Below are positions 33,013-42,200 of a stretch of 64,000 nucleotides of DNA, piece after piece. The DNA is taken from contig NC_134766.1 in NCBI RefSeq assembly GCF_050436995.1, positions 4,340,001 through 4,404,000 of the forward strand, given 5' to 3'. How positions within the stretch are numbered: position 1 is the first letter of the stretch; each line of letters opens with the position of its first letter. Position numbers and translations under genes: made by a program. Origin of the DNA: Anticarsia gemmatalis. Lineage: Eukaryota; Arthropoda; Insecta; Lepidoptera; Erebidae. A model generated the notes under the pieces. The model searched no databases and was not told where the DNA came from. It saw only the letters and a program-made list of their open reading frames with translations.

Positions 33013-33100
33013 CGCTCAGGCAGCAATAACTTTTAACCGACATCAAAAAGGAGGTGGTGCTATGTTCAAATGATTGTATTCTTTCTTTATATTGTTTTAG

Positions 33101-33965
33101 ATGAAGAATCTAGTATTGTTCGCGGTGTTAGCCGTGGTGGCCGCGGTCGCCAGCGGGGCAGTCATCCAGCAGGGAGCCGTCGGGAGGTCCAACCTTCAAG
33201 TCGGATATGTTGCTTCTGGAGATCGTCTGCTATACAGGTATTTATACAATTATACATACTATACTTGGAGAGTACGTAAAACCGTCGGTCCTGCGCCTGA
33301 CCTCTCACTGGTCGTGTCAATTATCCATCTCACCAGATTATGAGAGTAAAGAAATAGAGTAAGTACCTGTGTATTCTGCACACACTTGGTCACTATAAAC
33401 TAAGTCCTACTCAACTGGTTAGGGGTAAGGCCTAGTGTGGGTTGGAGATTTTGCATGCCTTCAATAAAAAAATTAAACAAATCTATAGGCATGCAAGGTT
33501 CCATCACGATGTTTTCTTTCACCGTTAGAGCAAGCGATCATTATTTCTAATGCACACATAACATCGAAAAGTCGTTGGTGTGTTGTCTCGGGTTTGAACT
33601 TGCAACTACTTGCATGGGAGGTGCCAATTTAAACTAATGTTAATATTTTTTTTATCTAACCCGTTTCTGTGTCCCACTGCTGACCAAAGGCCTCTCCCCT
33701 AGACTTTTAATTTAATAAACATTTATTTTACAGAAACTATTTCTACAAGGCGCCGTACCCGAATGCGGTCCAGTCCCAAGACATTATCTACCGAGGGTCC
33801 AGGTCGACGAGGATCACAGCAGTCCAAGCGTCCGAGGTTGGCTACACACAGTACGCTCACGCCTACATCATCTCAGGAGGGGTAGGCAGTAACAACGTCA
33901 CTGTCCGCCTCGCTACGGCTAGAGGCTATGGGTATTATTACATGGTAGATATATACGGCCGTTAA
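33101..33965 (+). CDS. MBF2 family secreted protein, gene 5 of 5
   Basis: Exons 33101-33237 and 33734-33965 encode 122 residues, the shortest member. The ATG directly follows ATTGTTTTAG. Signal peptide MKNLVLFAVLAVVAAVASGA, a short spacer, then VASGDRLLYR across the phase-2 intron. The second exon is the closest relative of gene 1: NYFYKAPYPNAVQSQDIIYR, RITAVQASEVGYTQYA, ISGGVGSNNVTVRLATARG and YMVDIYGR. The AVQSQDI and EVGYTQ runs are nearly shared with gene 1 although the genes are 23 kb apart, so genes 1 and 5 are the closest pair. The intron holds LINE and SINE pieces. The promoter and leader are at 30649-30748. Confidence 0.9.
33269..33421 (+). mobile_element. RTE-like LINE 3' fragment in the intron of MBF2 gene 5
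   Basis: CCGTCGGTCCTGCGCCTGAC and CACACTTGGTCACTATAAAC; stops before the ATT tail. Confidence 0.65.
33416..33702 (-). mobile_element. SINE family T1, split copy in the same intron
   Basis: Body and head region at 33416-33637, followed by a separate tail piece at 33652-33702 (AACCCGTTTCTGTGTCCCAC). These are two T1 units or one rearranged unit. Confidence 0.7.
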
Positions 33966-34007
33966 GACTTATAAGAATGTAAAAATTGTCGTGCTTGATT
34001 TTTAATA

Positions 34008-34190
34008 GCCCCCTTTACACACATACTCTATCGCGCATGAAACAACTATCGCACGTGAAAGAGCGCGCGTGTAAGGGTAAAGGAAAGACCACGCGCTGCG
34101 CTCATTTGTTAAGCCCTCGAAATATATGGCGAGCGAAGACCGCTCTGCATCCTAAGAACGTGCGATAGAGTGTGTGTGTAAAGGCGGCTA
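34008..34190. mobile_element. MITE, family D, copy 1
   Basis: Ends CCTTTACACACATACTCTAT and GATAGAGTGTGTGTGTAAAG are inverted. Internal GAGCGCGCGTGTAAGGG and GGAAAGACCACGCGCTGCGC are shared with 40655-40863 and, as a fragment, 34845-34895. Confidence 0.8.
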
Positions 34191-35839
34191 ATATGTATTT
34201 ATGTATATTGAAGATCGACGGAAAAGCGGCTGTAATTATAGTGTAATATTTTTTTTTAATACCGACTTGGGTCAAAATGTCACTTTATTAGCACCAAGAA
34301 ATGAAATATGACCCCAATTCAAAGGTTGCATTCAAAATTTTTGCTCAGCTCAAGTACCATTAAGTGGTCACCCATCTCTGAAAGTCCGTGACAAGGTTGC
34401 TTAACCCACTGACCGCTTACCGGTCGCAACAACAACAAACGTTGCAACAAGTTATGAACGTACACGAACATACGTAACTTATAGTGACTATGGAAAGCAA
34501 CACTATGTTGGGCTTCAGAGACCTGTTGAAAGTATTGTATTGAATCTTATTTAATTTTAAATTGTTTTGTTTCCATTTTGATTTTGTTATTGAATGAATA
34601 AAGTTTGAGTTGAAAATTGGTTGTATTATTTGACAAACTGTAGTTGTTTTTTTCTACAACTTTTTGGCCCGAATCTCGGGTCGGGCCAAAAAGCTGTTGG
34701 TATTTGAGCTTTTCTAAAAAAGAAATTCCTGAAATATCACGTTCCTGTGTTATTACATACACTTGGACACTATTAATAAGGTTCTGCATGGTTGGCTGGT
34801 TTAAACGAAACCGGCTGTCGCGATGTAGCCGAAGATTAGCCACAATCGTGCGTAAAAGAGCGCGCGTGTAAGGGAAAGGAAAGACCACGACGCGAAGACC
34901 ATTTAATTAGAAATATATTAATTATTATATACAACCAAAAGTTTTCTGTCACACTAATGATGTTTTGATTAATTAAATGATAAGTACCGTGTGCATTTAT
35001 TAGAAAGATTAAATTAACCATTTACTACCATGTTATGACGTAGTCAAACTTTAGTAATATTATTACTAACGACCCGCCCCGGCTTCGTCCGGATTAAAAA
35101 GTTACTTATTTAGGTACTAACTTCTTAGTTTTGTTTACAAGGAAAATTATTGAGAAAAACTATTGCTAACATTCACTAAGTTTCTATTTTTTATATGTTT
35201 GACATTTATTTGGTTTTGGTTAAAAACAGGATAACTTAATCAATATTTTTAGTGAAATTAGTTGTATTTGATTTAAAAATGGTCCGGATTTTTAACAACT
35301 GCCACTAGGTAATGGTTACCTAGTGGCAGTTGTACATGCTTCGTCCCTTTATTGTTGCCGAGCCTCCATTCCCACCAGGATTTTAAAAAACAATACTTTT
35401 GTGGAGGAACGAGGAACGAGATGATCATGTTCCTCCTACCAAAGGGAGGATCCTCCGACCAGGCGAGTTGATCATGCCTGGTGGGCCTAGGCTGCCCGAG
35501 TGTTATAGTCGGGAACTTGTATACATAGTGAATTGCAGTGCAAACTTCGATAGCGCGATTCAGGACTTGTGACGTCAGTCACACTGCGCGTGATTGTTGG
35601 TTGTGCGCTGGTCCCAGTAGATGGTCGCTGTATGTAGCGATCCGCTACATTTTAATATTGCGATTTCAATTAAGTACGCAGATCGACGAATCCAAATTAC
35701 ATATTATTATTGTATTTTAATAGTTTTCAAAATACACGTTCCTAAACAATTACGCCTTAAATCCTTTGTAATTAATAAGCACTAATGACTACCGTGACTG
35801 TAGCTAAAGACTAGTTATTAATTAATTACTGCGACTTAG
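34191..35839. other. Mixed fragments, no gene seen
   Basis: 34349-34430 is a 5S-derived SINE B head piece (GTGGTCACCCATCTCTGA, GGTTGCTTAACCCACTGACC). 34756-34835 is an RTE tail piece and 34845-34895 a MITE D piece. 34664-34693 holds the stem CTTTTTGGCCCGA with its complement. 35365-35495 is GC-richer with possible CCCACCAGG/CCTGGTGGG ends. Confidence 0.5.
35295..35333. repeat. Perfect 18-bp hairpin with 3-base loop
   Basis: ACAACTGCCACTAGGTAA (35295-35312) and its exact complement (35316-35333) enclose TGG. Confidence 0.85.
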
Positions 35840-35896
35840 TATAAAATTTCATGTGACAATCACATTACTACAGAACACAGGAGAAAGTAAAAAGAG
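35840..35896 (+). promoter_or_regulatory. Promoter and leader exon of secreted-peptide gene 1
   Basis: TATAAAAT at 35840-35847 followed by CATGTGA; the leader ends at 35896 before GTAAGT. The same order (TATAAA, CACGTGA, CATTA) stands before the paralogue at 37735. Confidence 0.6.
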
Positions 35897-35975
35897 GTAA
35901 GTAAATAAAATTATACATTTACTAAATATAAATTGTTTATTAGTCGATACTATGTAGTTAGTTATCGACAGTTAA

Positions 35976-36078
35976 CCGTAGCTAGTTATCGAAAAAAAGT
36001 TTGCACGAAAATGTGATCAGCGCCTGTAGCGGGCGTCGTATAAGCTATTTTGGCAGTACATTTTAAATGTCAAACTTG
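35976..36078 (+). repeat. Dispersed repeat, family E
   Basis: GTGATCAGCGCCTGTAGCGG, GCGTCGTATAAGCTATTTTG and GCAGTACATTTTAAATGTCA; also at 39840-40150 and 43660-43830. It lies in the 5' UTR intron of the following gene. Confidence 0.7.
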
Positions 36079-36250
36079 GGTTGGGGACTTTGCAAACTTA
36101 TGGATACTCAAGGCTTCTCAAGATCTTTTGTGTCACAGTTAGATCAAGTGATGACAATTTCAAATGCATATAATTTGGAAAAGATTGGGTATTGCCTGGA
36201 TTCGAACCCTCGACCACTAGTGTGGGCGGCAAATGCTTAGACCTTTCGCT
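36072..36250 (-). mobile_element. SINE family T1, diverged
   Basis: GGGTTGGGGACTTTGC at the left and GGATTCGAACCCTCGACCAC near 36200 mark an old copy. Confidence 0.6.
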
Positions 36251-36484
36251 CTCACAACTCTTGTACTCTTTGTACAGTTGTGACTAATAAAAAAATCAGG
36301 AAGCCGATTATTGTTTTGGACGTATAAACGGGGTGTAAGTACGAGGATTCTGATTCGAATTCTATTGATATTGCAGGGTTATGCTGCCTAGTAACTTAGA
36401 TAAATAAATAGTAATCAGACAATCACGAACCCAGGCTTGGTTCTAATTTGTATCCGTTATTTACAGGTTTCAAAAGCTGTAAAT

Positions 36485-36886
36485 ATGAAGACATTGATAC
36501 TTCTACTAAGCTGCGTCTGTATCAACAGTCAACTGGTCTTCAACGGGAAAAGACCAATATTTCACTTTGTACCACAAGGTCAATTTGTGAGATCAAAACC
36601 ACAGGTCGTAGCTGAACCAGTACCGCAACCTGATCTTGTATACATACCTATTAAAGAAAATGTACTGCAAAATCAAAATGTCCCTACAGAGTACCCTAAC
36701 ATTGTAAACATCAACGGAGCACCGACTCAAACAGACTTGGTTGTTGAGAAATTGTCTGATTACGAATTGAGTACAGCGCCACCTTTTGACAGTGATCAAT
36801 TCAAACCTTTGTCTGTCTTTGTTGGTGATAAATGTCCTACAGGTCATGTGAGAGTTGGCAAGTATTGTGTGCGAGTTCACGAATAA
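36485..36886 (+). CDS. Small secreted peptide precursor 1, GBP/ENF-like two-cysteine tail
   Basis: 133 residues. The coding exon begins at acceptor TTATTTACAG (36466); ATG at 36485, chosen because the earlier ATG at 36437 lies in the intron. Signal peptide MKTLILLLSCVCINSQ. A proline-rich pro-region follows (PQPDLVYIPIKENVLQNQN), and the precursor ends CPTGHVRVGKYCVRVHE. The tail fits C-x2-G-x4-G-x2-C, close to the consensus recalled for growth-blocking peptides, insect cytokines cut from the C-terminus of a precursor. No obvious basic cleavage site stands before the Cys tail. The stop TAA (36884-36886) lies inside AATAAA (36882-36887). It is a tandem paralogue of 38229-38585. Secretion is well supported; a cytokine role is inference. 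Confidence 0.8.
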   Translation: MKTLILLLSCVCINSQLVFNGKRPIFHFVPQGQFVRSKPQVVAEPVPQPDLVYIPIKENVLQNQNVPTEYPNIVNINGAPTQTDLVVEKLSDYELSTAPPFDSDQFKPLSVFVGDKCPTGHVRVGKYCVRVHE

Positions 36887-36899
36887 AATTATGTTTTTG

Positions 36900-37235
36900 A
36901 AACGGTTTTTTTAATTAAAATTTCTTTATTGCGAAAATGTCACAGATATTGTGGTATACATAATTATTATGCATTAGGTTTTCATAATCCTCTGTACGCA
37001 TGCAATTCATTGTAAAGCATTATTTGAACTTATGAAGCATTTTTGGGATTCTTGTAAAAAAATTAAAGTAAACAAATAACATTAGAGTGACGTTTTATCT
37101 AGGATTCAGCCATTTGAGTAAAAGACTCATCACAAATCTTGATTATTTCAAACTTCCTGAAACAAAATATCTGGCAGCAATGTATGCTCCCATTATAATT
37201 ATTATAAATCGAATTGTATTAGTTATCATGTTTGA
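36900..37235. other. Downstream intergenic DNA
   Basis: AT-rich; nothing recognised. The short open frame at 37087 is spurious. Confidence 0.5.
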
Positions 37236-37650
37236 GAAAACCTTTTTTTATCCCATGAATGTTTCACTGCTGGGCAAGGGTTTTCTCCCGAACAAGGGAG
37301 GGGTTAGGCCTTGAGTCCACCACGCTGGCCAAGTGCGGATTGGAGACTTTATACCCTCAAGAAAATTTTTAAAGAACTGGAGGCACGCAAGGTTTACCTA
37401 ATCAAGATGTTTTCCTTCACTTTTAGAGCAAGTGATAACTTTTCTAATACACGCATAACATGGAAAAGTCATTAGCCGGGTTCTGACTGAGCGAGTAGCC
37501 GCGCGAGGCAATATCTAGGTCTCTTTTCTTTCAGATCGAAATGAGCGGAACCGAGATATTGCCTCGTGAGGCTGGTGCGTTGCCTCGGCCGCTCGGGTTC
37601 GAACGGTCGACCACTTGCGTGGGAGATGCAAATGACTACTCGCCTATCAC
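37236..37650 (-). mobile_element. SINE family T1, full length, with nested insertion
   Basis: The tail starts at 37248 (CCCATGAATGTTTCACTGCT) and the head region is near 37600 (CTCGGGTTCGAACGG). An inverted-repeat unit at 37495-37573 interrupts it after GGAAAAGTCATTAG. Confidence 0.75.
37495..37573. mobile_element. Small foldback unit nested in SINE T1
   Basis: GCGAGGCAATATCTAGGT on the left and ACCGAGATATTGCCTCGT on the right are inverted with few mismatches. Confidence 0.65.
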
Positions 37651-37734
37651 TGCTTCTACATAATTAATTAATTACAATGTACTTGTATAATTATAGCCGT
37701 AACTAAAAGGCTTGTTAAAACAATGACTAGAGGA

Positions 37735-37795
37735 TATAAATTCCACGTGAAGTTTATTAATTTGTCATTAGGAAGTTGGTCAACTGGATAATAAG
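37735..37795 (+). promoter_or_regulatory. Promoter and leader exon of secreted-peptide gene 2
   Basis: TATAAA at 37735-37740, CACGTGA after it, a CATTA initiator near 37766, and a leader ending at 37795 before GTAAGA. A T1 SINE tail (37811-37895) sits just inside the intron. Confidence 0.6.
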
Positions 37796-37810
37796 GTAAG
37801 AAAGTATTTT

Positions 37811-37895
37811 TTTAACCATTTCTACCCCACGGCTGGGCAAGGGCCTTCTCCTGAATTGAGGGAGGGGTTAGGCCTTGAGTCAACCACACTGAGCA
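37811..37895 (-). mobile_element. SINE family T1, tail fragment
   Basis: AACCATTTCTACCCCACGGC to GAGTCAACCACACTGAGCAA. Confidence 0.7.
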
Positions 37896-38228
37896 AGAAA
37901 GCATACTATATTATTTTTCCTGAAATCTCTCTTGTATTTGAACAATTGTTCAAATTACATTTTAACACGGGTAACTGGTTTAATAAATTTATTTTATTTG
38001 CTAATAGATGGCGCCCGTGTTAATGATACATTATATAGTTTATATATTTCGCTTCCATGAAGCCTTCAGATTGTGCTCTAATGAAAATATATTAAAAAAA
38101 CAGCCTAATTAATAAAGCCGCGATTTGTACCTTGCAATACGTTTAGAATTGCATATCATAGTCTGGAAATGTTTTAACTAAAATAATGTTCCCATTTGTT
38201 TTACCCAGGTATTCAAACCCTAGTAGAA

Positions 38229-38585
38229 ATGAAGGCAGTAATAATTCTACTAAGCTGCATCTCTGTGAACAGTCAGTTAATTTTCTTTAGCCGACCAGAG
38301 CTGGAACCAAGACCACAGGTAGCTGATCCAATATTACAATCTGATCTACAGTACGTACCTCTTAACGAAAATACTCTACAAAATCAAAATACCCCGCCTG
38401 AGTATCCTAAAATTGTAAATACGAACGAAGCAGCGAACCAAGACTTGGTTGGGGAAAAAATATCTCAATATGAATTGTATACAGTGCCACCTATCGGCGG
38501 TGGAAATCAACCTTTCGTTGCGATCGTAGTCGGTTGTCTTGCAGGTTATGTTAAAGTTGGTAATGAGTGTGTGAAAGTGCAATAA
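38229..38585 (+). CDS. Small secreted peptide precursor 2, GBP/ENF-like two-cysteine tail
   Basis: 118 residues. The exon opens at acceptor TTACCCAG (38208); ATG at 38229. Signal peptide MKAVIILLSCISVNSQ is nearly that of gene 1. The pro-region is alignable along its length (LNENTLQNQNTPPEYPKIVN against IKENVLQNQNVPTEYPNIVN), and the tail is CLAGYVKVGNECVKVQ, again C-x2-G-x4-G-x2-C. The two genes share leader intron position, promoter layout and 5' UTR start (GTTTCAAAAG against GTATTCAAAC), so they arose by tandem duplication. It has shortened internal segments before the tail. Here the stop (38583-38585) is followed by AATAAT-like text, not a full AATAAA. Confidence 0.8.
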   Translation: MKAVIILLSCISVNSQLIFFSRPELEPRPQVADPILQSDLQYVPLNENTLQNQNTPPEYPKIVNTNEAANQDLVGEKISQYELYTVPPIGGGNQPFVAIVVGCLAGYVKVGNECVKVQ

Positions 38586-39279
38586 TACACGTTTATTTTG
38601 ATTGTATTTATTAGTTTTTTTTGTGCATTCGTTTTTATCCCCCTCTGACAAACACACTATATATAATATTCCTATGTGAGGTGTGAAATTGGGGGGCACA
38701 TTTTTGCCATATAACGAGCACGTTAACAAACTTCAAGCTACAATTGGGAGTATTTGGACTAATAAATAAGAAAAGACATATTTAAAGCACATTGCCCAAC
38801 CCGGGAATCGGTATTGAGACTACATTATAAGCAGTCGTTTCCATACTACAGGGGAGTGAAATAATTTCATCGCTGTTTATAAATTAATTGCGACAAAATG
38901 CATATAATTATATTGTTGGATAATATTTCATCAACGTGCAATTATGGCCTGTATGATGTGTGTCGAATTGCCCAATAAATTAACTGCTATGTAATTAATA
39001 GGTGATCTGCCCGCTAATGTTTTGAGATAGTATAGATTTTACAGTTTTTTATTTGTTTGCATGATCATTTTGCCTTGGTATACCTGAGTCAGCCGTGTGC
39101 GGCCTGTGTAACCTGCGCCGAAATGTCAGATATATCTGCAATCGTTCCTAATTAGTATAGATTTCTCTTTTATTAAAATGTTTTACCCAAGTCTTTATAT
39201 ACACAGTTTTATAAATGAATTAGGTAGTTAATAAAATTATCTTAACATGCCAGTATGATATAAAACTATGTGTACTTAC
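38586..39279. other. Gene-free stretch beside calbindin exon 2
   Basis: 38784-38853 is a T3 SINE piece in reverse (CCAACCCGGGAATCGG); 39086-39125 is the CCTGCGCCGAAATG repeat also at 29592 and 55083. No further calbindin exon was seen. Confidence 0.5.
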
Positions 39280-42200
39280 GTCTGGACTAATATCAGTGAA
39301 GTTGGCGCTGGACACGAACTCTTTGAGGAACCCGTCTAGCTCCGTACCCTCGATGTAGCCATTACCTGGGATCAAAATAAAATATTAACATAGAACACTA
39401 GAGGAGCTCGTGGCTTAGTTAACAACAGCGCACGGATCGATCTCTGAGGTTAAGCTACGCTTGCCGAGGTTGTTTTGTGGATAGGTGACCATCCCATACA
39501 TATCGACTTCAGCCGTATTTCGAGAGGCACGTTAAATTGTGGGTTTCGGTTGTCAATTTCCAAGATCTTTGGCAGTAGTAGTGAGAAGCTTGAAAGTCTG
39601 ACAACCAGGCTTACCGATAAGTATCGTTTTATAACCCACTAAACTGGGTTGTGGAGGTCAGATAGGCAGTCGCTCCATGTAAAACACTGGTATTCAGCTC
39701 CATCCCGTGAGACTGGAAGCTGACCTCAACATAGTTTGGAAGAAAGGCTAAGCGATGATGACATACAGTTTTACGTTTAGGTTTTCTACCAAAAATCACC
39801 AGCAGAAAAAATCCTAAATCAAATCAGCAATATTGGGTCCGCTAGATATCGAAACAAATTGTATGACTATCGGTAAAGCGCCTCTAGCGGGCGTCGTAGA
39901 AACTGTTTTTGCAGTACATTTTAAATGTCAAACTCTCGATACTCGAAGCGTGCTACAGTAGCGCGATTCTTAACAGTCGGTACTGTCGAGTATCCAAAGT
40001 TTTACATTTAGAATGTACTGCCAAAATTGTACCTACGACGTCCGTCAGAGGCGCTGATCACATTTTCATACAAAATTTCTCGATGACAAGCCGGTTGTCG
40101 GTAGTCGATAGTAGTAGAGAATCGAGCTACAGTTCTATAACTACAGTCTACCGAATAACAAGTATTTTTGGAATAAATATTTTAATATTTTAATTTTATT
40201 TGAATTTAAAAGGATTTATTCGTGAAAATACTCACGAAGTGGGACGCAATGACCCTGGATTTACGTCAAAAACAAATAACTGTTTAGAAAGTTGTAGAAA
40301 CGGGACGATCGTATATTGGATCCCGTATTCGTTTATTCAACGTAGGCGTCGAACTATTGATAAAATCACAAAGTTTCCAATAATACGTCTATTCTTATCC
40401 CTCGGGCAATAAAATTATACTATACTATTAATGCGAGGGTTTGTAAGGATGTATGGACGTTTTATTCTTGGCAAAGAACCTCTAACTAACTCTCTTCTCT
40501 AACCTCTCCTCCATTCCTTGAGAATATGCAATTCTATGTCTATCGTTACTATTGTTATGCTTGTGATGATTTCGAGGAAGGCGTGATTTTATGTATGTAT
40601 GTAATTCTTGATTAAAATGATAATAAATATAATATAATAATTCACTGAATAGCCAATAACCGCCTTTACACACACACTCTATCGCGTATGTAACAAAAAT
40701 CGCGCGTGTAAGAGCGCGCATGTAAGGAGAAAGGAAAGACCACGCGCCGCGCTCATCCGTCAAGCCCAAGAAGAAAATCGAGAGCGAAGACCGCGCTGCT
40801 TTCCCGCGCGTAATCCTGTATGCTCCTAAGAACGTGCGATAGAGTGTGTGTAAAGGCGGCTATTTTCTCCATAATCTGTTCCCATTAAAATCTTGTAAAA
40901 CGTGGCAAAAAGCTGTGAGTTAGAAGGAAGCGTGTTTGATTCCATCACCGCGCGAGATTATCCGAGATTAAACGAGAGTGTTTGATGAGATTTCACGCTT
41001 ACAGTCCGACTACGAAGTTAGCGGGTGATTGAGCGGAGCGGAGCGCGTTTTTTATTAATTACGAGCGTTCTTTTTCCTTTTTTAAACTTTGTTGTCGCAC
41101 TGCTGGCTATGATCCTCCTCCCGAGCGAAGGAGGGGTTAATCCTTGAGTCCACCAGACGTAGTATAATCTCAAGAGTTTTTCACTCACCGTTACATCTAG
41201 TGATAATTATTTCTATTACAAATATAACTTTCTTTTTCGTCGTATCGTATGGTAAGTGGTTAATCTACTTTCAAAGTTGTTCAAGCCGCCCGAATACCTT
41301 TGACGTCGCTTAACGACTGTTATTTTAAGTGACAACAGCTGGGACTGCCTTACGAAGCACGGAGACGCCCTGTTCAAATACCATTATGCGGTCACCCATC
41401 TATAGAAGGACCGCGCCAAGGTTTGCTTAACCTACAGATCGTTTGCCAACCGGTGAGCACAACTGGCTATAGGCGCCTCCAAACTTTGAAAAGTCATTGG
41501 TGTTGCCTCAGGCTCGAACCAGTGCCAGAGAGAAAGTAAAATTAAAAAAAACTAACAAATACAAGAACATTTTCTATTACAATAATTACTTTTAAATCTT
41601 CCGAACCATAACAAATGGCTTCTCGAAAGATCGTGATCGTTTATTTAGTGGCCCTCGCCATCTAGCCTGAAGGAAATTGACTCGGCCAAATTCCCCTCAT
41701 TATTCTAAATTTGCATCCGTTTATCTAAGACCCGACTTCACTCAACATTTTGGGCCTCGATTTGAACGACCTCTATTTAAGGTTCCGTAGACAAAAGGTA
41801 AAAACATGACCCTATTATTAAGACTTCGCTGTAGGTTTGTTACCAGGCTGTATCTCATGAACTGTGATAGATTTGGCATTAAGTCCGCCTATATACAGCT
41901 CTGTATATAAAGTTTAATTAGGTCGGGGAAAAAGTCTTTTCGCATTATAGTATGTATGAACTTGTAATAACATCTCTTTGTCTTCAATAATCACAAATGA
42001 GTACATGGTTCATTAGGATTCTTTCAGTGAGCTCGTGAGGTATCCAAATATCGAGCTTTTTTGTGTAAAGAAAAGATTTTGTTACAAGTTCATACATACT
42101 ATAATGCGAAAAGATTTTTTCCCCGACCTAATAAATAATAAATAGATAGTTAAACAGATGAAGATTTCACAACAAATATTAAAACAATATATATTTTGCT

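Noticed and set aside
33070..33279. Frame overlapping MBF2 gene 5 exon in another phase
   Set aside because: Arginine/glycine-rich read of the GC-rich signal-peptide exon; the frame with signal peptide and matching splice phase is the real one.
36593..36880. Minus-strand frame over peptide gene 1
   Set aside because: Shadow of the plus-strand coding exon; a similar shadow occurs over gene 2 because the paralogues share sequence.
1..39279. Calbindin exons 3 and later
   Set aside because: Looked for minus-strand text coding for the second and third EF-hands; nothing convincing was seen by eye, so they are not annotated.
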